Assembly: GCA_028280845.1 (NCBI GenBank)
Contig: JANQKZ010000007.1
Location: 1-64,000, forward strand
DNA from: Opitutales bacterium
GTDB taxonomy: Bacteria > Verrucomicrobiota > Verrucomicrobiia > Opitutales > JABSRG01
Direction of reading: 5' to 3'
Length of the DNA: 64,000 bases
The position numbers were made by a program, and so were the translations under genes. Of this stretch, positions 1 to 7,900 are shown in pieces (position 1 is the first letter of the stretch; each line of letters begins with the position of its first letter). Below the pieces are notes generated by a model that saw only the letters and a list, made by a program, of their open reading frames with translations, was not told the origin of the DNA and made no database searches.

Positions 1-3000
1 CCGATTGAGGAAACGCCCCATCCGCGAGTCGTAGAAGCGGTAGCCGTAGTGGTGCAGGTCCGTGTCCCGGATGCGGAACTTCGTGTTATAGCCGAGCAGC
101 TGGTTCCCCAGGTAGTACTCTGCCAACCAGTCTTCATAGGTTTCCCTAATTAGTTTGCCGTATGGGTCGTATTCAAACGTGGCCTGAATCTGATGGTCGG
201 TGGTGTTGATGTATCCATATACGTTACCCATGCCATCATAAATAGGCAGGTAAGATTCCCCATACGCTGAACCATAAACCGAAAGAAGGCCGCCTATTCC
301 CCCAGAACCATCGAGCGAATCCAGAATGTCCAATCCCCAAGAGTAAGTCCGGAGCATGGGACCTGAATAATTAATGGTTTCAATAGGTTTCCAGCCGTCA
401 TAAATGATGCGGTATTTGTAAAGTCTGTTATCATTATCTTCAACTAACCCCTCGTAGGCCGCGATCTCTGCTATTCTTCCCATGTAGTCATAGGTAAAGA
501 GGATGAGTCGTTTGGAGGAGGAACTAATCGGCATGCTTGAAATAGTCTTCATTTCAGTCACGCGGTTTTCGGCATCATAGGAATACTCCCACTGCCCGTC
601 AGTCAGAATATTCCCATCAGAATCATAGGTATAAATGTAATCATTTTCCCGATTAAACTCCCAGACATAGGCTGAGTCGACCTGAGTGCCTCCATTAAAA
701 ATATCAATATCGGCGTAATCCCAAATCGGGTTTGTGGCATTGCTGGCAGTTGTGGCAAAATCGTGAAAATACTTATGATATTTGTTGCCGCTGGGAATGG
801 TAATTCCATCTACCTTAACCGTGTAACTCGCATTATCGATGAACCCGGCCGCATCTATGGTGTTGTCCTGGCCGGTGATTGAGATCTGGTTGTTTTTATT
901 CCTTCCCCAGGCGTGGTTGGGGTAGGTGTCCACTTTAACGTTAGTGCGGTTGCCAATTTCATCGTATTGATAGCTGTGGTCGCGCCCACTGATATCGGTG
1001 GTGGTGGGATTGCCACTACTACTGGCCACAGAGGTTTCCGATCCCGTCAATTGTCCGCGTTTGTCGTAGGCATAATCCACCGCGATGCCATAACCACTGG
1101 ATTGATAATCATCAAAGAGTTCTCCTTCCTGGTGGACAAAATCGATCAAACCGCGATTTCCCGATTCGTAGGTGTAGTTGAACTTCGCCGCCTGCACCCC
1201 ATTGTTGTATTTCGTCTCAATAGCGCTGACAAGCCCCCGGTTGGGCTCCGACATGTAGCTTTTGGTCACCTGATAATCCGTTCCCCTGGTGACGGTCGCA
1301 ACCTTGGAGGAATTCGAGGCGTAGCCGTAGGTAAAAGATCCTGCCGGTGTCGAAATACTGGAAATCAGCCCCGTGGTGGCGTTGAAACTATGGGTGACAT
1401 TCAGCTCGGTTGTCGTTCCCCGCTTGACTCCGTAGCCTGCAAAACGCCCGGAGTTTCCTCCGGTACCATAGTTGTACGTAACATATCTTTTCGTGCCATA
1501 ATAGCTATAGTGGGAAGGAAGTTCCTCCTGATTAAGAGTAAGGTCGGAATTGTAGGTGAAGGTTCGAGTTCCCAAACCATCGACTACGGTATTCACTCCC
1601 CCGTGGCGGAGATAGGTGTAGGTCACATCAGGGGTGGTGTCGCTGTAATTGATATTGGTCAGTTCATTGAGGCTATTGTAGGTGTAAGTCGTGGTCACCC
1701 CTCTCCTCCAGGTCCGCACTTTGACATTCCCGTATTTGTCATAGGTGTACTGCGTGTAGTTGCTCGTCACCGGATATGTTTTTTTCTTCAGGAGCCCGTC
1801 AGCGGCATGATACTCAAAGGTGGTTTCATCAAGAAACTGGGTCGGGGCACTGTCGGATCCCGTATAAGCCTGCCGACTCGTTTGTATTTTCGTAAGATCC
1901 CCATAATTGGACTCGTAGGTATACCAGATGGGATTCGAACCCGCACCCCGTTTTTGGGTCACCTGGTTGCGCGTGTTATAGGTGATGTATGTTTTCCCAT
2001 TATCCGGACCGGTGATCTCGCTCACGCGGCCCACATCATCATATTGGTAGGTTGTGGTGTAATTATTGCCCCCTTCCTTCTCTCTGACCCAATTGACCAG
2101 GTTGGTCTTTGAAATGTAGCTCGTCTCGGTCCGGTTCCACCCCGTCCAATCGGTGGCATAGACGCGGCCATGATTGTCGTATTCCATGGTTTTCTCGGAC
2201 CCGTCGGGGTAATCTACCGTGTAGAGCTGACCGCCATCAAAGGTGTGGACCTCCGAAGCAGAGGCTTCAGGTACATCCACGGTGATAACCTTGTTATCAT
2301 TGCCGCCTGAGACCGTGACCTGGGTCTTCGTGGTTTGCCCATTGATATCCACCACGAGCGTTTCTTCCAATAGCGTGCTGGTTAAGCCGGTCATGCGCTC
2401 TTTTACCGTTTGGATCACCTTTTCCGTGCCACTGGAATTAGTCGGCCAGGTCGAATAGACCGATTTTTTCCACCAATACCCGCCCTCAAGGACGTAGCTA
2501 ACCTCCTGCCTGGAGATTCGGTCGGTCGAATTGGTGGTGAGGGAACCCGAACCATTGGTATCGACCCCGAAAATATCCAGCTCACCAAGGGAGTCATAAT
2601 TGTAGCGTAAATCGCTTAATCCGGTCCGCGTAGTCCGGTAGAGCTGGCCATCATTGTTGTAATAATGCGTTTCCGTATACCCCCCGTCCGATGTGGATTT
2701 GATCGTTGTTACGACTCGGCCCAGAAAGTCATAGCGCGTTTGCAGGCTCCGGATGGACGTGGTATTCCCCGTTCGCTCGACGACCTCAAATTTAGAGGAG
2801 GGAAAACTGTAGCCATAGGTTTTTTTAATGAGCCCGGTTCCGGAAATTTCCTTTATTTGACCATCGCGAAAACGAATGGTGGAAACGGTCCCTCCCCCGG
2901 TAACGGATTGGGTCACCGTTCTCCCCCCATTACTATGGGTAATCGTGGTAATGATTTTGTCGCTACTCGAGGTATTATTTTCCGTCACTTTTTCAACCAG

Positions 3001-5175
3001 CCCCCCGGTCGTATATTCCGTTTTCTTCACGACCTCGGAACCCGAGGGCCCAAGCTTCTCCTCGGTCACCCGGCCACTGCTGTCCCGGACAAATGTCGTG
3101 AGATAAGTGGTCGCCCCATAGGTGGCATTCGCTATCTTCGGTCGGGAAATTTGGGTTAACTGATTCAGGGTATCGTAACTATACGTAGTCCGGGCACCGG
3201 CTTCATCCTCCTCAGCCGTCTTGTTAAAGCCGGTATATTCCGCTTCATATAAAACCGCATTTCCGTTTTTGATATCCTTCTTCTCGGTAATGTATCCTTT
3301 TGAATTGTGGCTGAAGGCATACAACTTCACCTGGGTCGTGGTCTGGCCGGTACCCGATTTCACGGCGACCTCTTCCCGGATAGTCCGTCCGTAATCATCG
3401 ACTATGGTGGAGGACAGGAGAGACTTATTCGCCAGTGCGTAAACCGTGGCGATCACCCCCCGGTCAGTATATAACACACTCCCCGTCTGGGATGAATCCC
3501 ATCCATTTATTTTCGTGATTCGATAGTCTCCGGACCCCGAGGTAGAAAAGCTGTTGTTCGTGGTATTGTACGTCCCTTCCTGATAGCCATAGGCAATGAC
3601 ACGACCGTCAGGAAACTGGGTGGCGACAGGTATCCTGTCATAAAACCCATAACTGATATAGATGTATTCCCGGGTGGTCTCTTCATTGGACCCATCCCGG
3701 AAGTTTTCAATAGTCCTCTCTAATACGGCTCGGTTTCCCGTAGATGCATTATTGATGAACGTATTCGTAATGACTTGTTTTCCTACCATAACACTGATGG
3801 TCCCAGCCCGGACATAGCGCAGGACGTTGGTTTTCATAATATCCCGATAGGCCGCATCTGCTATATACGTGTATTCGGTATACTTGGAATTGCTTAAACT
3901 CGTTGTCGGCGTGCTGCCGGGCAGAGACGTATCTTTCCACGGGCCAAACTCCCGGTGTACTTTTCCCCTGCCCGACCAGGCGTTTTGATACACAAACCAC
4001 TGCCAGTCCCCATCCGGGTGCTCCACATTTTTCAGTTTATATTTCCCGGCCCCATCGCTGCTACTGGTGTAATAATCATACTTAGTCACAAAGGTGCTGC
4101 CATTGCCCGCCAGGGATACTTCGGTGAGCTCCTTTCCCCAGGTGTAGGAGGCAAATTTTCTGGTCTCCACAGTAGAATTATTCGTGTGGGTGCTCGAATC
4201 AGAAATAGACAGGGTTTCCGTATAGGGAAGGCTGGAAGCGCTGTAAGACTTCCGTATGCTTCGCAGCAGCGTCCCGCTGCTGTTTTTCAACTCAATCCGA
4301 TAGTCCGTGGAAGAGACTTTTCGATATAATGTATCCACAATACCTCCGCCACCGTCCTCCCGCCTGATATTCAATTGATCAGTGGCCGGCCTGGAGATCG
4401 TGTACTTAATAAATGCTGCGCCGGAGGGAATGTATTTCGTCCCGTCATAGGTCGCGCTCTGGCTGTCAAAGACTTCGATGGTGTATTGGGTTGTGGTAAC
4501 TTCATTGATATCAAACAGCCCATTGGGGGTCATGATTTGCTTACGGGTCGAGGTGGGGGTTCTGATAATGACCTCTCCGCTGTATGACTGGAATTTCAGG
4601 GCATTGAAGTCATAGATGGCGGAATTAATGGCTTCCTGCCGGATCATGATAGTCCCTGCCGAGTGGCCATTTTTCAGGTTACCCGCGCTGATCCCCCAGA
4701 TCACTTTATCGATGCCAAAGTCCTTTATCACTTCAGTGCCTACCGGCGCAGGTTCGGCCAAGGCAGTGGGATAGACATTGATGGCTATGGTGGTGAACCC
4801 CGGGGTCGGAGATATGATATTTCCATAGAAATCAAATAACTCAGCCGGTTCGCTATTGATGTAGACCTCAAATCCCGGGATGGTCTGAACAAAAATCTTC
4901 ATAGACGTAATACCCGTGTAGTCCAGATCCATGGTATAGGTTTTGTACGGCTCCAGAAAGGTAATGGCGGATGCCCCCGTATAAGTCGAGGAGTCCGGTT
5001 GGGCGGGATGGTTACTGATATCGTTAACCGATATCCTGAGGTATGAGGTTCCCGGATAGTCGGTATACGAACCATCAATATAAACCGGAACGTCAATCGG
5101 GTTATCCAGTTGTTGGCCAAACCCGATGGATGAAAAATATGCACATAGAATTACAAAACTAATTAATTTCTTCAT
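1..5175 (-). CDS. RHS/YD-repeat secreted protein, C-terminus beyond the window
   Basis: An open frame of 1725 codons runs from an ATG at 5175 to the left edge; I checked most of it codon by codon and saw no stop. A GGAGAGGG ribosome site precedes the ATG. The product starts with a Sec-type signal peptide (MKKLISFVILCAYFSS...). About 500 residues without recognisable family follow, then many tyrosine-aspartate type repeats (for example YNSLNELTNINYSD around 1625-1680). The last residues in the window read YGYRFYDSRMGRFLNR, the hallmark that closes an RHS core just before the variable C-terminal domain. That tip, which in this family often carries a toxin, adhesin or nothing, lies outside. It follows two small secreted-protein genes at short spacing, so all three are probably co-transcribed. 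Such shells are usually exported or surface-exposed; the substrate and role are unknown. Confidence 0.9.
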   Translation of the reverse strand, partial: MKKLISFVILCAYFSSIGFGQQLDNPIDVPVYIDGSYTDYPGTSYLRISVNDISNHPAQPDSSTYTGASAITFLEPYKTYTMDLDYTGITSMKIFVQTIPGFEVYINSEPAELFDFYGNIISPTPGFTTIAINVYPTALAEPAPVGTEVIKDFGIDKVIWGISAGNLKNGHSAGTIMIRQEAINSAIYDFNALKFQSYSGEVIIRTPTSTRKQIMTPNGLFDINEVTTTQYTIEVFDSQSATYDGTKYIPSGAAFIKYTISRPATDQLNIRREDGGGGIVDTLYRKVSSTDYRIELKNSSGTLLRSIRKSYSASSLPYTETLSISDSSTHTNNSTVETRKFASYTWGKELTEVSLAGNGSTFVTKYDYYTSSSDGAGKYKLKNVEHPDGDWQWFVYQNAWSGRGKVHREFGPWKDTSLPGSTPTTSLSNSKYTEYTYIADAAYRDIMKTNVLRYVRAGTISVMVGKQVITNTFINNASTGNRAVLERTIENFRDGSNEETTREYIYISYGFYDRIPVATQFPDGRVIAYGYQEGTYNTTNNSFSTSGSGDYRITKINGWDSSQTGSVLYTDRGVIATVYALANKSLLSSTIVDDYGRTIREEVAVKSGTGQTTTQVKLYAFSHNSKGYITEKKDIKNGNAVLYEAEYTGFNKTAEEDEAGARTTYSYDTLNQLTQISRPKIANATYGATTYLTTFVRDSSGRVTEEKLGPSGSEVVKKTEYTTGGLVEKVTENNTSSSDKIITTITHSNGGRTVTQSVTGGGTVSTIRFRDGQIKEISGTGLIKKTYGYSFPSSKFEVVERTGNTTSIRSLQTRYDFLGRVVTTIKSTSDGGYTETHYYNNDGQLYRTTRTGLSDLRYNYDSLGELDIFGVDTNGSGSLTTNSTDRISRQEVSYVLEGGYWWKKSVYSTWPTNSSGTEKVIQTVKERMTGLTSTLLEETLVVDINGQTTKTQVTVSGGNDNKVITVDVPEASASEVHTFDGGQLYTVDYPDGSEKTMEYDNHGRVYATDWTGWNRTETSYISKTNLVNWVREKEGGNNYTTTYQYDDVGRVSEITGPDNGKTYITYNTRNQVTQKRGAGSNPIWYTYESNYGDLTKIQTSRQAYTGSDSAPTQFLDETTFEYHAADGLLKKKTYPVTSNYTQYTYDKYGNVKVRTWRRGVTTTYTYNSLNELTNINYSDTTPDVTYTYLRHGGVNTVVDGLGTRTFTYNSDLTLNQEELPSHYSYYGTKRYVTYNYGTGGNSGRFAGYGVKRGTTTELNVTHSFNATTGLISSISTPAGSFTYGYASNSSKVATVTRGTDYQVTKSYMSEPNRGLVSAIETKYNNGVQAAKFNYTYESGNRGLIDFVHQEGELFDDYQSSGYGIAVDYAYDKRGQLTGSETSVASSSGNPTTTDISGRDHSYQYDEIGNRTNVKVDTYPNHAWGRNKNNQISITGQDNTIDAAGFIDNASYTVKVDGITIPSGNKYHKYFHDFATTASNATNPIWDYADIDIFNGGTQVDSAYVWEFNRENDYIYTYDSDGNILTDGQWEYSYDAENRVTEMKTISSMPISSSSKRLILFTYDYMGRIAEIAAYEGLVEDNDNRLYKYRIIYDGWKPIETINYSGPMLRTYSWGLDILDSLDGSGGIGGLLSVYGSAYGESYLPIYDGMGNVYGYINTTDHQIQATFEYDPYGKLIRETYEDWLAEYYLGNQLLGYNTKFRIRDTDLHHYGYRFYDSRMGRFLNR

Positions 5176-5199
5176 TTTATCCCTCTCCAAATTTAAATG

Positions 5200-5718
5200 T
5201 TATTGTCTTGCCCGCTCCTCGTTGGATTTCCGCTCCTGAATCAAAGCCACATAGCGCTTCGACACCTGTTCATTTTCATTTAACTCCAGCGCTTTATTGA
5301 AGTACCGCAGGGCCGCATCTTCATCCTTTAGCTGGTAGAAGTAAGCCTGGCCCAGTTGCCGGTACATATCCGCCGTTTCTACGCTCGAATGGTCGGGAAA
5401 GCGCCGCTCAAAGTCCGCAAGCCCGGATCCAAATTCCCGGATCAACCCAATGGTCAGCTCATCCTTCCCCTGTGTTTTCGCCTCCCTGGCCAAGGTCAGC
5501 ATATCCCGCAGGACAAACCGTTTCTGGTACTGCTCCTCCAATTGACCTTCATATTTTTTTGCGAGGAACTCCTTCGCCTGGCTTGGATTTTCTATTTCCT
5601 GGCTCAGGGCTACTTTTAAGGCCTCCCCACGGGGGAGGTCAGCGCTCACTTCCTCTTGGGAATAAGACGCGGCGGACAGACCGGTTATAAGCACAATGAC
5701 TGGAATAAAGCGTTTCAT
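5200..5718 (-). CDS. Secreted TPR-like protein of the RHS operon
   Basis: A 172-residue protein with a signal peptide of about 20 residues (MKRFIPVIVLITGLSAASYS). The rest is helical, with a TPR-like stretch near residues 110-150 (QLGQAYFYQLKDEDAALRYF) in which a repeat count and an alanine/leucine pattern fit one or two TPR units. It starts 4 bp after the stop of the upstream gene and ends 24 bp before the RHS start, so it sits in the middle of a three-gene operon. TPR proteins mediate protein contacts, so a periplasmic helper for export or assembly of the RHS protein is plausible, but this is inference from position only. Confidence 0.8.
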   Translation of the reverse strand: MKRFIPVIVLITGLSAASYSQEEVSADLPRGEALKVALSQEIENPSQAKEFLAKKYEGQLEEQYQKRFVLRDMLTLAREAKTQGKDELTIGLIREFGSGLADFERRFPDHSSVETADMYRQLGQAYFYQLKDEDAALRYFNKALELNENEQVSKRYVALIQERKSNEERARQ

Positions 5719-5722
5719 GGGT

Positions 5723-6439
5723 TTATTTGGCTAAAGTTAATCCTTTGGGGCGGTTGGCGTATTTATTGCGAAGGGCTTCCATTTTCTCCCGGCCCTCGAT
5801 TGCAACCAGGCGTTCAAATGCGATTTCCATTTTGTCTAACCAGACGATTTTAGTTTTCCCCCGGTCGGAAACGATCTCCCCTGTTTCGGGCGGAACGGAA
5901 GCAACGCCTGGCTTCTCCGGTTCAGCCCATGCGGCGTTGAAGGAATAATCGAACAACCGTTCTCCCTCATGGGGAAGCAGCACGTCGTTCGTAAAGGAGA
6001 ACGAGCTGATAACGGGCCTTATGGCCTTCGCGGATGCACTCGGCTCATCCGCAAAGTCAGCTGAAACCCGACCGCTCTCGGTGGAAACTGCCACCCAGAG
6101 CGGGAGCCCCTCTAACCCTGCATCAAGCACCCGTATCCATAATTTCGTACGATTCCCCTCGACCTCGCTGACGAAGCTTAAATCTGCCGCACCCCGGATT
6201 CCCGCAAGTTCGGTAAATACAGCCTCTCCGGTGTTCAGGATGTCGACTTGGAAAAACCCGGAAATGGTTTCCTCGGAAAGGGGATTTCCATAATATCCCC
6301 AAAGGGTGTCCGGGTAAGAAAATGCTCCTAAGGGAACATTGGATTCAACAGATAACTCATCAATCAGGATACCGTCCTGAGCAGCAGCGATGTGGATTAA
6401 TCCTCCCAGTATAACCAGGAGCAAGCGGGGTGTTTTCAT
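5723..6439 (-). CDS. Secreted protein of unknown function, first gene of the RHS operon
   Basis: A 238-residue protein with a signal peptide (MKTPRLLLVILGGLIHIAAA) and no family I recognise. The middle is beta-rich and acidic (SGFFQVDILNTGEAVFTELAG), which suggests an extracellular or periplasmic beta-sandwich. The last 40 residues turn basic and helical (KMEIAFERLVAIEGREKMEAL). It is the first gene of the operon with the TPR-like protein and the giant RHS protein, and its upstream region carries a perfect 12-bp inverted repeat at 6604-6632. Function unknown. Confidence 0.75.
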   Translation of the reverse strand: MKTPRLLLVILGGLIHIAAAQDGILIDELSVESNVPLGAFSYPDTLWGYYGNPLSEETISGFFQVDILNTGEAVFTELAGIRGAADLSFVSEVEGNRTKLWIRVLDAGLEGLPLWVAVSTESGRVSADFADEPSASAKAIRPVISSFSFTNDVLLPHEGERLFDYSFNAAWAEPEKPGVASVPPETGEIVSDRGKTKIVWLDKMEIAFERLVAIEGREKMEALRNKYANRPKGLTLAK

Positions 6440-6851
6440 TTTTGATCCTCCAGTTGTTGTTGCAGAGGATCGAAGCGAAATATTCTCCTTTCAACCACGT
6501 GTCCTCTAACCACCATATAAAATGATAAGCTTTTCTCAAAAAATCCAGCATAAGTTATTCACATTCCATGCGCGCCTCTCTATTAGCGGATCTAAAGTTG
6601 TTTGGCGATGAAATATCTCCTATTTCATCGCCGGAATTGTGTATCATTATTCTCGATACTTCCCCAAAAATAGGGGGTCTCCCCCAGAAAAATCCGTTGC
6701 CGTTCGGTTACACCTGAATCCTGGCTCTCGTTTAGAAAATACAGGAAAGGAGAAGCTCCCTATCGCGATCTCCAGGTGTAGGGTTCGGCCTGCCGGCCAA
6801 TAGGGCATCCGCTTGCAATAAGCATTGTCCATCAAGCATTAAGCCATAAGC
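6440..6851. other. Divergent intergenic region
   Basis: 412 bp between the RHS operon (minus) and the Nif3-like gene (plus). It must hold both promoters, though I cannot assign -35/-10 boxes with confidence. The only striking element is the perfect inverted repeat at 6604-6632. Small open frames here have no family features. Confidence 0.5.
6604..6632. promoter_or_regulatory. Perfect 12-bp inverted repeat between divergent genes
   Basis: GGCGATGAAATA, a 5-base spacer TCTCC, then TATTTCATCGCC: the arms are exact reverse complements. It lies about 165 bp upstream of the secreted-protein/RHS operon and about 220 bp upstream of the Nif3-like gene. No T-run follows on either strand, so an intrinsic terminator is unlikely. 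A regulator-binding site or an RNA hairpin in a long leader are the two readings. Confidence 0.5.
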
Positions 6852-7709
6852 ATGAGCCCCATGAAACGCTTCCTGTTCACCCTGCCCTTGCTCCTGCCGC
6901 TGTGCGCTGTTGCCGAATCCCCCACCGTCCAGGATGTGATCGACCGCATCCGGGCTGAAGCGGACCACCCGGTCCGTGAGACTACGGTGGACACGATCAA
7001 GATGGGATCTCCGGACGCGGAAGTTACCGGTATCGTGACGACCTTTATGCCAACCCTCGCTGTGCTCAAAAAGGCAGTCGAACTCAATTGCAACCTCATC
7101 ATTCCCCACGAGCCCCTGCTCTATAATCATTGGGACAGCCTGGACGGGTTTGAGAACGATGCGGTGGTAGCGGCCAAGCGGCAGTTTATCGAAGACCACA
7201 AGCTGACCATCTGGCGCTTCCATGACCTGATCCATGACATGCACCCGGATGGGATCTACGCGGGCATGGTCAGGCGACTCGAGTGGACCGCCTTCCAGAA
7301 CCCCGACCACAAAATGCTCTTCAAGCTGCCGGTCGAAACCCGCCTCCGGACCTTTGTCGACGTACTGGCCCGGAAGTACCCGGAGGCCGAGATCCGGGTG
7401 GTCGGTAACCCCGACATGCAATTCAGCGGTTTCGGCATGGCAGTGGGCGCCATGGGGTCGCGTATTCATTTTCCGCTCCTGCAAAAGGATGAAGTAGAGG
7501 TCCTGGTCATCGGCGAAGCCAATGAATGGGAAGCGATCGAATACGTGAGAGATGCCGGCGAAGCGGGCATCCGGAAAGCCCTCATCATTCTGGGACATGC
7601 CATCTCGGAAGAGGACGGCATGGCCTGGTGTGCGGAATGGATCCAGGGCATAGTCCCCGAGGTCCCGGTCCATCATGTGGAAGCCGGTGACCCGTTCTGG
7701 GCCCCTTAA
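6852..7709 (+). CDS. Secreted Nif3-like (DUF34) dinuclear-metal protein
   Basis: A 285-residue member of the NIF3/DUF34 family (GTP cyclohydrolase I type 2-like), whose members bind two metal ions with conserved His, Glu and Asp residues. Family motifs are visible: NLIIPHEPLLY near residue 87 (in place of the usual HHP), GHAISEEDGM near 251, and the C-terminal VHHVEAGDPFW. Unlike typical family members, which are cytoplasmic, it begins with a clear signal peptide (MKRFLFTLPLLLPLCAVAES). Start could be the ATG at 6852 or the one at 6861; no ribosome site decides it, and only the second gives a classical signal peptide start. It stands alone. A periplasmic metal-dependent hydrolase is the likely role; the substrate is unknown. 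Confidence 0.85.
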   Translation: MSPMKRFLFTLPLLLPLCAVAESPTVQDVIDRIRAEADHPVRETTVDTIKMGSPDAEVTGIVTTFMPTLAVLKKAVELNCNLIIPHEPLLYNHWDSLDGFENDAVVAAKRQFIEDHKLTIWRFHDLIHDMHPDGIYAGMVRRLEWTAFQNPDHKMLFKLPVETRLRTFVDVLARKYPEAEIRVVGNPDMQFSGFGMAVGAMGSRIHFPLLQKDEVEVLVIGEANEWEAIEYVRDAGEAGIRKALIILGHAISEEDGMAWCAEWIQGIVPEVPVHHVEAGDPFWAP

Positions 7710-7727
7710 CCCCATACATAAAGGATT

Positions 7728-7850
7728 GTAGGGCCCCCTGCTTGCAGGGTGGCCGAGCCACGGTCAAATAATGCTTACCCAGCTGCCTGTCTAAACTGGA
7801 TAGTCGATTAGAATTTAGTTTTCAGCCACGTTGCCAGCAACGGGCCCTAC
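7728..7850. repeat. Short element with 20-bp imperfect terminal inverted repeats
   Basis: The left end reads GTAGGGCCCCCTGCTTGCAG. The right end, reverse complemented, reads GTAGGGCCCGTTGCTGGCAA. The first nine bases of each end are identical. The 123-bp unit sits between convergent genes and has no coding capacity. A related half-site (ATAGGGCCCTGTTGCTAG, minus strand) lies at 16039-16056 between another convergent pair. This fits a dispersed non-autonomous or REP-like element. Confidence 0.5.
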
Positions 7851-7900
7851 CCGTAGAGAAGGGGGTTCCAATTTAATTTTTACCGTAGTTCAAGAACGCG

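Noticed and set aside
913-2112. A 399-codon plus-strand open frame
   Set aside because: It lies exactly codon-on-codon antisense to the RHS gene, where low stop frequency is expected. No family features or ribosome site.
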